DNA of 64,000 bases from LiPW-15 sp964530925 (GTDB lineage: Bacteria > Patescibacteriota > Minisyncoccia > UBA6257 > 2-01-FULL-56-20), in assembly GCA_964530925.1 (NCBI GenBank), contig CAZHBZ010000002.1, positions 9,560-73,559 on the forward strand. The letters are read 5' to 3'. Under the pieces are notes generated by a model. The model worked only from the letters and a program-made list of their open reading frames with translations, had not been told where the DNA came from and searched no databases. Within the stretch, counting starts at the first letter, position 1. The number at the start of each line of letters is the position of its first letter. The translations under genes were made by a program, and so were the position numbers. Positions 51,795-60,395 of the stretch are shown here, one piece after another.

Positions 51795-53444
51795 ATGGTT
51801 TGGCTAAAAAAAATATTCGCATCCTTTTCCAGAAAAGAACGTCTTAGTTTCGTTTTTGCTTCAACTCTGGCGGCGGCCGCGGGGGCGCTGCTTCTTTGGC
51901 TCATATTCATAAACGTAACCACAACCGCGCCCGCCCGAGGCGGCGACTATGCCGAAGGCTTCTTGGGCCAGCCGGCATACGCGAATCCCCTTCTTGCGGA
52001 GACCCCCGTAGATAAAGCCTTAGTACGGCTAGTATTCGCGAACCTTCCAGACCTATCTGACAAAATCGAAAGCGACAAGACCGGGAAAAGCTATAAGGTC
52101 CGGCTCAAGGAAAATCTCTTCTGGTCTAACGGACAGAAGCTCACAAGCGACGACGTTATCTTCACCCTCCAAAAGCTCCAAGATCCGCAAACCGCGAGTC
52201 CATATTTTTCGAACTGGCAAGGCGTTGCCGCCGCCCGAGTGAGCGAACTGGAAGTTCAGTTCACCCTCGCCGCTCCTTACGCGTTCTTTTCGCAAAGCCT
52301 TCAAAACTTCTATGTCGTCCCCAAGCACCTTTTTGCCGACACGCCAGCGTCCAATTGGAAATTATCCGATTACAACCTGAAGCCGGTCGGTTCCGGTCCT
52401 TTTTCTTTTTACTCCTACGAAAAACGGGATGATGGATTTATAAATGCTTATCATCTAAAAGCGAACGAAAAGTATGCCGGCGGGGCCCCTTATATAGAAA
52501 ACTTTGATTTGCGTTTTTTCACCAAACCAGAAGATATTGTTAAGGCGTTTAACTCCGGACAAATTGACGCCATCTCCGATTTGGATCCGGAAACTCTAAA
52601 AAGCATTCGCCGCACCTACAATCTCGCGGAGTTTCTTTTGCCGAACTATTACGCGGTTTTCTGGAATCAAAGCCAAAACGAGGCACTGACAGACTCATCC
52701 GTGCGGCAAGCCCTCTCGCTTTCGATAAACAGAAGCGAAATTATCCGCGACGCCCTTTACGGTTATGGCCGCGAAAGTCTTGGTCCGATTCCAAAAGATA
52801 TCCCGGGGCTCGATATATCTTATTCCGCTCCCCAAAACGATCCGGATGGAGCGAACAACCTCTTGGAGTCTGCCGGATGGAAAATGGGAGACGGAGGCCT
52901 CCGCGTGAAAGAAACCAAAACCGGATTCTTAGAATTGAAATTCCGATTGACCGTCCCAAATATCCCGTTTTTGGTTTCCACCGCAAAAACTCTAGCCTCG
53001 GAATGGTCCAAGGTTGGAGCGATAGCCGAACTCAAGATTATGCCCCCGGATGAAATAATCTCCGGTCAAATAAAAAACAGGGATTACGAAGCTGTTCTTT
53101 TCGGGAACCTCTTGGGCTCGAATGGCGATCTGTACGCATTCTGGCACTCTTCGGAAAAATACTATCCCGGATTGAACCTGTCCCTCTATGGGAACAAGCA
53201 GACTGATAAGCTTTTGGAATCCATACGTCAAAACCCGGATAAAACAAGCCGAGAAGAGCAATTTCAAGATCTCGCGGATAAGATTACCGATGCCCTTCCG
53301 GCAACCTTCCTTTACTCTCCATCTTATCTCTTTGTATCAAGCCGCGATTTGGGCGGCGTCGAAGGAGGGTTCCTGGGCGAGAACGCGGATCGCCTTCGAA
53401 AAGCTAGGGACTGGTTCGTGAAAGTCGCGCGGGTATTCAAATAA
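51795..53444 (+). CDS. Family 5 extracellular solute-binding protein (peptide type), without a transporter
   Basis: A 549-residue protein. The N-terminal helix (FASTLAAAAGALLLWLIFIN) has no lipobox cysteine, so it is probably a membrane anchor. The SBP_bac_5 fold is shown by YKVRLKENLFWSNGQKLTSD followed by DVIFTLQKLQDP, VGSGPFSFYSYEKRDDG, ALSLSINRSEIIRDALYGYG and LYAFWHSSEKYYPGLNLSLY. These proteins bind oligopeptides. No permease or ATPase gene is nearby. An ACTAC-rich tract (51753-51784) lies just before the start. Confidence 0.85.
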   Translation: MVWLKKIFASFSRKERLSFVFASTLAAAAGALLLWLIFINVTTTAPARGGDYAEGFLGQPAYANPLLAETPVDKALVRLVFANLPDLSDKIESDKTGKSYKVRLKENLFWSNGQKLTSDDVIFTLQKLQDPQTASPYFSNWQGVAAARVSELEVQFTLAAPYAFFSQSLQNFYVVPKHLFADTPASNWKLSDYNLKPVGSGPFSFYSYEKRDDGFINAYHLKANEKYAGGAPYIENFDLRFFTKPEDIVKAFNSGQIDAISDLDPETLKSIRRTYNLAEFLLPNYYAVFWNQSQNEALTDSSVRQALSLSINRSEIIRDALYGYGRESLGPIPKDIPGLDISYSAPQNDPDGANNLLESAGWKMGDGGLRVKETKTGFLELKFRLTVPNIPFLVSTAKTLASEWSKVGAIAELKIMPPDEIISGQIKNRDYEAVLFGNLLGSNGDLYAFWHSSEKYYPGLNLSLYGNKQTDKLLESIRQNPDKTSREEQFQDLADKITDALPATFLYSPSYLFVSSRDLGGVEGGFLGENADRLRKARDWFVKVARVFK

Positions 53445-53656
53445 AGCGAGAGCGGCCGGACAAGCTTGACCTCGTCCGGGATTAACGCTAGGATATATCC
53501 AACTTCGATTCCTCCTGTGTCCACACATCCAAAAAGAAGGATATCTTTCTCCAGCCGGTTTTTTGTTTATCTCAATAAATAATATCTACACCCAAGCAAG
53601 CGGCAAATTAAATTTGGCGGAAACTGGAAGACGCAAAGACGATTGTTAATTTAAAA

Positions 53657-53740
53657 GCCCTCCTGGCGAAACTGGCAGACGCGCAGGCTTCAGGAGTCTG
53701 TGGGAGCAATCCCGTGGAGGTTCAAATCCTCTGGAGGGCA
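53657..53740 (+). tRNA. tRNA-Leu (anticodon CAG)
   Basis: A class II tRNA of 84 nt. Acceptor GCCCTCC/GGAGGGC with discriminator A, D-arm region TGGCGAAACTGGCAGACGC, anticodon stem CAGGC/GTCTG around TTCAGGA (anticodon CAG), a long variable arm (GGGAGCAATCCC) and T-loop TTCAAAT. CCA is not encoded. About 210 bp before it holds no gene. Confidence 0.95.
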
Positions 53741-53803
53741 CACTAAGTAAAATTAGTAAAAAAAAATATAAACAAGTCGAAAGTTGGTCATTTGTATTGA
53801 GGC

Positions 53804-53846
53804 TTAAAACTACTCACTACTCACGACTAACCACCAACTAATTCAA
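53804..53846 (+). repeat. ACTAC-rich tract before the RNase J gene
   Basis: Reads AAACTACTCACTACTCACGA then CTAACCACCAACTAATTC up to the ATG, with almost no G and no Shine-Dalgarno site. It is one of the clearest members of the tract family. Confidence 0.6.
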
Positions 53847-55670
53847 ATGATGCAAAACACATCAAGAAGGGGCGCCCCAAGAGGGCACCGATCGAATGCC
53901 CCGGCGGCGCGCCATGCGTCCCCAGGACGCGCCGGCGCTCACCCGCAAAGACATACGCCTTCCGCTAAACCGGAAGCCGACCGCATTTATAAACATGAGC
54001 CGAAAAAGGAACTCAACCTCCGCTTCATTCCGCTTGGCGGATTGGAAGAAATAGGCCGCAACTGCCAATATTTCGAATACGGCAACGAAATAGTTATCGT
54101 GGATGTCGGCATTCAATTCCCCGAAGAGGCTACCCCGGGCATCGACTACATAATTCCCAATGTCGCCTCCTTGGAACACAGAAAGCACGACATCAAGGGG
54201 ATAATCCTCACCCACGGCCACTATGACCACATCGCGGCCATCCACTATTTGGTGGAAAAACTCGGCAATCCGCCGATCATAACCTCCGCCTTCACCAAGG
54301 CGATGGTCGAAAAACGGCACGAAGAGTTCACGAACGCCCCGCGCCTGAATTTCATAACCGTGAAAGACGGCAGTCGCGTTCCCCTTTCTCCGAATTTAAC
54401 CGCCGAATTTTTTGCGGTCGGGCACACCATTCCCGAAGCCCTGGGTTTTATCCTTAACACCCCCTCCGGTAAAATGGTCAACTTCGGAGACTTCCGCCTG
54501 GACATAGACAAAGACGGCAAACCGACCAATCTGGAAGTTTTCCACCGCTTGGCCAAAGAAGGCATTCACAGCATTTTCATTGATTCCACAAACGCCGACT
54601 ATCCGGGCTATTCCGCCTCGGAACGCGTAGTTGAATCGGAACTGGAGAAACTCCTTAAAAACGCGCAGGGCCGCGTTATAATCGCGACCTTCGCCTCGCT
54701 CGTGGACAGACTCCTCGAGATCATCAAGATCGCGGCTAAACTTGGCCGCAAAGTAGCCATCAACGGCCGCTCCATGAAGACCAATTTGGAAATCGCCAAA
54801 CAATTGGGCTACTTCAAAGAAATGAAGGATCAAATGATCCCGCTTGAAGAAGTGAACAAGCACAAAGACGATAAGATATTGATTCTCACAACCGGCGCGC
54901 AGGGCGAACCGAACGCCGGACTCATGAGAATCGTAAGCGGCGAACACAAAGTCGTAAGGCTCAAACCCACCGACACGATAATCTTTTCTTCCTCGGTGGT
55001 TCCCGGAAACGAACGCTCCGTGCAATCGCTTCAGGACAATATCGCCCGCCAGGTCGACGAATTATACAATTCCAAACTCTTGGATATTCATGCTTCCGGC
55101 CACGCGCACGGCGACGATATAGAACTAATTTTGAGCATCATCAAGCCGAAATTCGTGGTACCGATACACGGCTATTACTTTAAGCGTAAAACTCTGATTA
55201 AGATCGCGAAGCGCGCGGGCATGAGCAAAGAAAGAGTCATCATGATGGATAATGGAGACATCGCGGATATCTTGCCGGACAAATTCTCCGTCTCCGGCGA
55301 AAAAGTCCCGGCCTCCTATGTCATGGTCGACGGCTTGGGTGTCGGCGACGTGGAAGAAGTGGTGCTGCGCGACAGATTGAACCTAGCCAAAGAAGGCATG
55401 GTGGTCATCATCGTCACGCTTGATAGGAGAAACGGCCGAGTTCTAAAAAACCCCGACATTATCTCCCGCGGATTCATCTATCTCAAAGATAACCAAGTCA
55501 TCCTTGAAGATATCCGAAAAAAAGTCCGCGCCGTCATCTCTCGACTTCCCGCCCATCAGGAAGTGGAAACTGACTACTTGAAAACGCTCATCCGCGATCA
55601 GGTCGGCCAATTCTTGTACACCAAGACCAAACGCCGCCCCATGATCCTCCCCGTGACAATAGAGGTTTAA
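53847..55670 (+). CDS. rnj: Ribonuclease J
   Basis: A 607-residue metallo-beta-lactamase/beta-CASP nuclease. It has an Arg/Pro-rich disordered tail (about residues 1-45), the zinc motif THGHYDHIAAIHYLVEKLG, VGHTIPEALGF, NFGDFRLD and the beta-CASP stretch HASGHAHGDDIELILSIIKP followed by KFVVPIHGYY. The C-terminal domain is present. It is both a 5'-3' exonuclease and an endonuclease in relatives and works with RNase Y. Confidence 0.96.
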   Translation: MMQNTSRRGAPRGHRSNAPAARHASPGRAGAHPQRHTPSAKPEADRIYKHEPKKELNLRFIPLGGLEEIGRNCQYFEYGNEIVIVDVGIQFPEEATPGIDYIIPNVASLEHRKHDIKGIILTHGHYDHIAAIHYLVEKLGNPPIITSAFTKAMVEKRHEEFTNAPRLNFITVKDGSRVPLSPNLTAEFFAVGHTIPEALGFILNTPSGKMVNFGDFRLDIDKDGKPTNLEVFHRLAKEGIHSIFIDSTNADYPGYSASERVVESELEKLLKNAQGRVIIATFASLVDRLLEIIKIAAKLGRKVAINGRSMKTNLEIAKQLGYFKEMKDQMIPLEEVNKHKDDKILILTTGAQGEPNAGLMRIVSGEHKVVRLKPTDTIIFSSSVVPGNERSVQSLQDNIARQVDELYNSKLLDIHASGHAHGDDIELILSIIKPKFVVPIHGYYFKRKTLIKIAKRAGMSKERVIMMDNGDIADILPDKFSVSGEKVPASYVMVDGLGVGDVEEVVLRDRLNLAKEGMVVIIVTLDRRNGRVLKNPDIISRGFIYLKDNQVILEDIRKKVRAVISRLPAHQEVETDYLKTLIRDQVGQFLYTKTKRRPMILPVTIEV

Positions 55671-55673
55671 AAT

Positions 55674-55767
55674 TAGTGGTTAGAAAATAGTAGATGGTAT
55701 ATAGTAGAATTAAGAATAAGATTTCCGGATTGCTCCTATCTACCATTCACTATCTACTATCTACTCA
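55674..55767. repeat. Inverted pair of tracts before trpS
   Basis: A GT-rich arm (AGTGGTTAGAAAATAGTAGA ... TATAGTAG, 55674-55713) is followed after about 20 bases by a CA-rich arm (CTATCTACCATTCACTATCT and on to ACTCA) that runs into the trpS ATG. The two arms are imperfect complements. Confidence 0.55.
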
Positions 55768-56751
55768 ATGAAACCCATTCTTATCTCCGGCATTCAACCC
55801 TCAGGCAAGCTCCACCTGGGCAATTACCTGGGCGCCTTAAAAAACTTTGTTTCCCTCCAGAACTCCGGCAAATACCAGTGCTTCTTTTTTATCGCCGATC
55901 TTCACTCCCTGACCGAAGAATCCACGCCAAAGGAAAAGGCTAGACAAATAGCGGAGCTGGCTGCCGATTATCTGGCCGTGGGTTTGGATCCGAAAAAATC
56001 CACGATATTTTTGCAGTCTTCAGTTCCGGCGCACTCCGAACTTGCTTGGATTTTGAATACCATCACGCCGTTCGGCGAATTACGAAGAATGACGCAATTC
56101 AAAGACAAAGGCGGCGAAGCGGAAGCAACTAATGTCGGTCTTTTCGATTACCCGGTTTTAATGGCTGCGGATATTTTGCTCTACGACGCGCAGGTAGTTC
56201 CCGTAGGCGACGACCAGCTCCAGCACTTGGAGCTCGCAAGGACTCTGGCCCGCAAATTCAATTCCAAGTTTGGAAAAACTTTTGTGGAACCGAAACCCCT
56301 CTTGACCGAAATCCCCCGAGTGATGAGCCTGGACGCACCGGACAAAAAAATGAGCAAGTCTCGACCTCAAGGCTGCATATTCCTGGACGATTCCCCCGCG
56401 GAGATAAAAGAAAAAGTTAAGCGCGCCCAGACAGATTCCGAATCGGTCATCCGCTACGACCCCGAGAGAAAGCCCGCTATCTCCAACCTTATGCGTCTTT
56501 ACGGCGCGCTCTCGGGCGATTTGATGCCGGACCTCGAAAAGAAATTCCAAAGTATGAATTATTCGGAATTGAAACTCGGACTCGCGAACACCATCGCCAA
56601 CTATTTTGCCCCCTTCCGCGCCAAGAAAGCGGCTCTTAAAAAACAGCCGAAGATAATAGAAAAAATGTTGAAAGCCGGCAACGCCAAGGCGCAGAAAATT
56701 TCCGCGAAGAAAATTGAGGATGTAAAGAAAAAGATCGGCGTCGCAAGATAG
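55768..56751 (+). CDS. trpS: Tryptophanyl-tRNA synthetase
   Basis: A 327-residue class I synthetase. The HIGH-type site is in GIQPSGKLHLGNYLGALKNF, with FFFIADLHSLTE, VGDDQLQHLELARTLARKF and KMSKS in DKKMSKSRPQG. It has the normal length. The leader is a G-poor tract, with no Shine-Dalgarno site. A two-way terminator separates it from the convergent ileS. Confidence 0.97.
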   Translation: MKPILISGIQPSGKLHLGNYLGALKNFVSLQNSGKYQCFFFIADLHSLTEESTPKEKARQIAELAADYLAVGLDPKKSTIFLQSSVPAHSELAWILNTITPFGELRRMTQFKDKGGEAEATNVGLFDYPVLMAADILLYDAQVVPVGDDQLQHLELARTLARKFNSKFGKTFVEPKPLLTEIPRVMSLDAPDKKMSKSRPQGCIFLDDSPAEIKEKVKRAQTDSESVIRYDPERKPAISNLMRLYGALSGDLMPDLEKKFQSMNYSELKLGLANTIANYFAPFRAKKAALKKQPKIIEKMLKAGNAKAQKISAKKIEDVKKKIGVAR

Positions 56752-56768
56752 TAACATAGCGACAAATC

Positions 56769-56794
56769 AAAAAAACGGCGTAAGCCGTTTTTTT
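56769..56794. terminator. Two-way terminator between trpS and ileS
   Basis: AAAAAAACGGC, GTAA, GCCGTTTTTTT: a perfect 11-bp stem that works for both convergent genes. Confidence 0.85.
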
Positions 56795-56806
56795 GATTCG
56801 GGGAGA

Positions 56807-59800
56807 TTATGCTTTCCGAAGGCCAAGCCAGGCTTCCGCTCCATCAAACTTGGTCGCGATTTCCGCGTCGAATTTCTCGCTCTTCTTGTATTCGATTCTT
56901 TTTGCGCCAACTTCCATTTTTATTTTTGCTTCACTGCTTTGAACCGCAAGTTCCATATCGGCCGGCAACGCGAGCATCAAAAACACCTTATCTTTTGGCG
57001 AGAGCTTGGCGCTTTGCCTTAGTTCCTGCACTGCGCGCATCACTTCCCGAACCAATCCTTCTTCTTTCAACTCTGGGGTAATTTCTTTATCCAATTCCAC
57101 TTCGCCTTCGATTCCTTTTTTGGGCGCGACTTCTTTTACATTCACCTCGTCGCGGATGATATCCAAAATTTCTTTGTCTTTTATTATTTTCGCGGAAGAT
57201 TCTTTTATCCAAAGCGTTTTAAGTGGCTGGCGGACTTTTATTCCCGCGGCGGCTCTGGCGGCGAGCCCCAGGCTCGAAACCTTACGCGCCTCTTTCATTT
57301 GCGCGAGAAGTGATTCGTTTTTGACTTCCGCGATCTTCGGCCAGTCGGCAAGATGCACCGATTCTTTCTTTTTACCCGCGAAAGATAGAAGCTCCAAATA
57401 CATCGCTTCGCTCATGAAGGGCATAAAAGGCGCGGAGAGTTTTTGGAGATTCAGAAGGGCGGAGTAAAGAGTATCTGAAGCGGCCGCGAAATCTTTTTTG
57501 TCTTCCGCTTTTTGGAAACGGCGCCTGGAGCGGCGGATATACCAGCGAGAGAGATCGTCGGTGAATTCTTCGAGCGCTAAGCCCGCGTCCCGCACATCAT
57601 ATTTTTCCAAAGATTCAGTAACAACTTTTGCCGCCTCCGAAAGCCGCGCGTTTATCCAGCGGTCCAAGATGTTTTTGGAAACGCCGGGCTTCGGCGAAGG
57701 CGACTTGCCGTAGGTGCGGAAAAACACCAGAGAGTTGAAGGCTAGCATGTGAAACTTCCTATAGCTTTTAACTATCTCCGCTTCGTCAAAGTTCTTAGGT
57801 TCTCCCGCCGGGTTAACGGTATAAAAATACCAGCGGACCGCGTCCACTCCATATTTCTCGATCATGTCCCAAGGGCTCACCACGTTCCCAATGTGCTTGC
57901 TCATCTTCTGTCCGTTCTTGTCATGAATAAGGCCCAGTGAGATCACGTTTTTAAACGGCTCTTTATATCCTAAAAGTGTCGCGAGCGCCAAAAGCGTATA
58001 GAACCAGCCGCGGGTTTGGTCCATGGCCTCGCAGATATAGTCCGCGGGGTAGCTGATCTTGTTTATGAGCGAAAGCTCCTTCGCTCCGGGGATGGTCCCC
58101 TTCTTCATTTGTTCAAACGGGAAATGTTCTTCGGCCAGAGGCATCGCGCCGGAATCGAGCCACACGTCCGCGACCTCCTTTACCCTTTTCATTTCCTCGC
58201 CGCAAGACGGACAAGAAACCGCGATAGAATCGACATATGGGCGATGCATGTCCAATTCTCCGAATTCATTCATCGGCAAATTCGGGACTTTTACCTTTCT
58301 AACCTCGCCAAGTTTTATATAGGGCGCTCCCGCGAATTTTTCTCTCGGCAGAAGCGAAAGAGTGGATTCCAATATCCACAAAGGGTCGCCGTGACTTACC
58401 ACCACGATTTTCTTTCCTCGATATTTAGCATTTATTTTTCTCGCGAAATCAAAGGTTCGTTTAATAACGTCGGAGAGCGTCTCCCCTCCCGGCGCGGACT
58501 TTACAAAACGCTCCATCGGATTGGTAAAAAACTTCCTATAATCTTTAACCTTGCGCCAATTGAAAGAACCGGCGTCTAATTCGGAAAGTCGCTCGTCAAC
58601 TATTATTTTTGCTCCGGTGGCTTTTTTAATTATTTCCGCGAGCTCCACACAGCGCGCGTAGGGGGAGGAATATATTACATCTATTTTTTCCTTGGCCAAT
58701 TTCGCGGCTATCTTTTCCCCAGCTTTAATTCCTTTTTTTGTAAGATGCGAAACGCGCTTCCCGCTCTCTTCCCCCGAAGCGATGACTCCGGAAAGAATAT
58801 GATCCGCTTCGGTGTGGCGCGCGAAATAAAATTGATTTTTGTGAACATCGTTTGCGTTGAGTTCCGCGCGGCTCCCGATGGTTTTCATCGCGTCGCAATG
58901 GCCGCAACGCCAAATAGGCAGTGGCGTCCCCCAATAACGTTCGCGCGAAATTGACCAGTCCTTGGCTTCTTTGAGCCACTCTCCGAATCGGCCCTCCTTA
59001 AGATGCGCGGGCTCCCAGTTGATCCCCGCATTCCTTTCTCGAAGTTCTTTTCTAAGACGGCTCACCTCGAAGAACCAGGATTTCCTGGCGAAATATATAA
59101 GCGGAGTTCCGCAACGCCAGCAGAATGGATATTCATGCTCAACTTTTCCGGACAGATACATTATTCCCCTCTTTGTGAGATCTGCGGAAATATCCGCGTC
59201 TGCGTCTTTTATAAACTTACCCGAACCGGGAAGATCGCCGGTAACCCGGCCTTCATTGTCGATAGTCGCGATAACTTCCATTTTTGGATAATGGGCCGCG
59301 ACAAGCTTGAAGTCATCCTCTCCGAAAGCCGGAGCGATATGCACGAATCCGGTCCCGTCTTCGGTGGAAATAAAATCCGCGGGCAGAATTTTATACATTT
59401 CCTTTTTGTCCGCCCCAGGGACGTCAAAGAGCGGTTCGTAAGAGAGTCCTAAAAGTTTGGCGCCGGATATTTTTTCCATCGCTTCTATTTCCGGAATTGA
59501 GCCGTCTTCCAATTTTGGAGTCGGCGGAGCGGAATAAGACCACAAATAATCCCCTCCTACTTTATACTTGGTATAGGTAAGCTTTTGGTCGGCGGCAATG
59601 AACATATTGGATGGCAGGGTCCAAGGAGTGGTCGTCCAAACCAAAATATATTCGTTATTGTTTTTCGAACCAGGCCGCTTCAAGCGGAATTTTATGTAGA
59701 CCGAAGGATCCGGAACTTTTTTATAGACATCCGGCTGGGCGAGCTCATGACTTGAAAGCGCAGTCTGACAACGCGGACAATAAGGCACAATCCGACGGCT

Positions 59801-60334
59801 TTCTTTCAAGAAGCCTTTGTCGGCAATGACTTTAAATATCCACCACAAACTTTCAATGTAATCGTTATCGTAGGTTATGTATGGGTCCTCCATGCCGAGC
59901 CAATAACCCATCCTGTCGGTAAGGCGTTCCCATTCATCCTTATATTTCCAAACGGACTCCTTGGCTTTTTGGTTAAAAAGATCAATACCGAATTTTTCGA
60001 TATCGCGCTTGGTTTTTAGACCCAGTTCTTTTTCTACACCCACCTCCACCGGAAGTCCGTGCGTGTCCCAACCGGCTTTGCGGGGAACATAAAAACCACG
60101 CATCGTCTTATAGCGCAAAATTATGTCCTTAAAGGCTCTGGCGAGCACATGATGTATGCCGGGGCGGCCGTTGGCAGTCGGCGGGCCTTCGTAAAAAACA
60201 AAGGTTTTTCTACCCTTCCTTTTTGCCAGGCTTTTCTTAAAAGTATTGTCGGCCCTCCAGTACTCCAGAACCTTCTCTTCGGTTTTGGGTAGACTGAAAT
60301 CTCCTTTAAAGTCCAACATTAGTTTTTTTATCAT
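56807..60334 (-). CDS. ileS: Isoleucyl-tRNA synthetase with an inserted histidine-phosphatase domain
   Basis: About 1175 residues from the ATG at 60334 (an upstream TTG at 60358 is less likely). It belongs to the second (IleS2, eukaryote-like) branch. The HIGH-type site is PTANGRPGIHH (His61-His62); the KMSKS loop is NGQKMSKHIGN near residue 810. After RYWGTPLPIWRCGHC and a short strand, about residues 500-690 form an extra domain with a complete histidine-phosphatase set: RHTE (506-509), SSPYARCVELAEII, ERLSELDAGSF, PGGETL and VVVSHGD (His648). The synthetase then resumes with the usual SCPSCGEEM and VWLDSGAMP. The extra domain explains the length; without it the protein has normal size. Confidence 0.95.
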   Translation of the reverse strand: MIKKLMLDFKGDFSLPKTEEKVLEYWRADNTFKKSLAKRKGRKTFVFYEGPPTANGRPGIHHVLARAFKDIILRYKTMRGFYVPRKAGWDTHGLPVEVGVEKELGLKTKRDIEKFGIDLFNQKAKESVWKYKDEWERLTDRMGYWLGMEDPYITYDNDYIESLWWIFKVIADKGFLKESRRIVPYCPRCQTALSSHELAQPDVYKKVPDPSVYIKFRLKRPGSKNNNEYILVWTTTPWTLPSNMFIAADQKLTYTKYKVGGDYLWSYSAPPTPKLEDGSIPEIEAMEKISGAKLLGLSYEPLFDVPGADKKEMYKILPADFISTEDGTGFVHIAPAFGEDDFKLVAAHYPKMEVIATIDNEGRVTGDLPGSGKFIKDADADISADLTKRGIMYLSGKVEHEYPFCWRCGTPLIYFARKSWFFEVSRLRKELRERNAGINWEPAHLKEGRFGEWLKEAKDWSISRERYWGTPLPIWRCGHCDAMKTIGSRAELNANDVHKNQFYFARHTEADHILSGVIASGEESGKRVSHLTKKGIKAGEKIAAKLAKEKIDVIYSSPYARCVELAEIIKKATGAKIIVDERLSELDAGSFNWRKVKDYRKFFTNPMERFVKSAPGGETLSDVIKRTFDFARKINAKYRGKKIVVVSHGDPLWILESTLSLLPREKFAGAPYIKLGEVRKVKVPNLPMNEFGELDMHRPYVDSIAVSCPSCGEEMKRVKEVADVWLDSGAMPLAEEHFPFEQMKKGTIPGAKELSLINKISYPADYICEAMDQTRGWFYTLLALATLLGYKEPFKNVISLGLIHDKNGQKMSKHIGNVVSPWDMIEKYGVDAVRWYFYTVNPAGEPKNFDEAEIVKSYRKFHMLAFNSLVFFRTYGKSPSPKPGVSKNILDRWINARLSEAAKVVTESLEKYDVRDAGLALEEFTDDLSRWYIRRSRRRFQKAEDKKDFAAASDTLYSALLNLQKLSAPFMPFMSEAMYLELLSFAGKKKESVHLADWPKIAEVKNESLLAQMKEARKVSSLGLAARAAAGIKVRQPLKTLWIKESSAKIIKDKEILDIIRDEVNVKEVAPKKGIEGEVELDKEITPELKEEGLVREVMRAVQELRQSAKLSPKDKVFLMLALPADMELAVQSSEAKIKMEVGAKRIEYKKSEKFDAEIATKFDGAEAWLGLRKA

Positions 60335-60395
60335 ATATGAAAGTTTTACCCTTCGCAATTTCGCGGGGTTTGGTATGTCTCTTGGGCGTCCCGCG

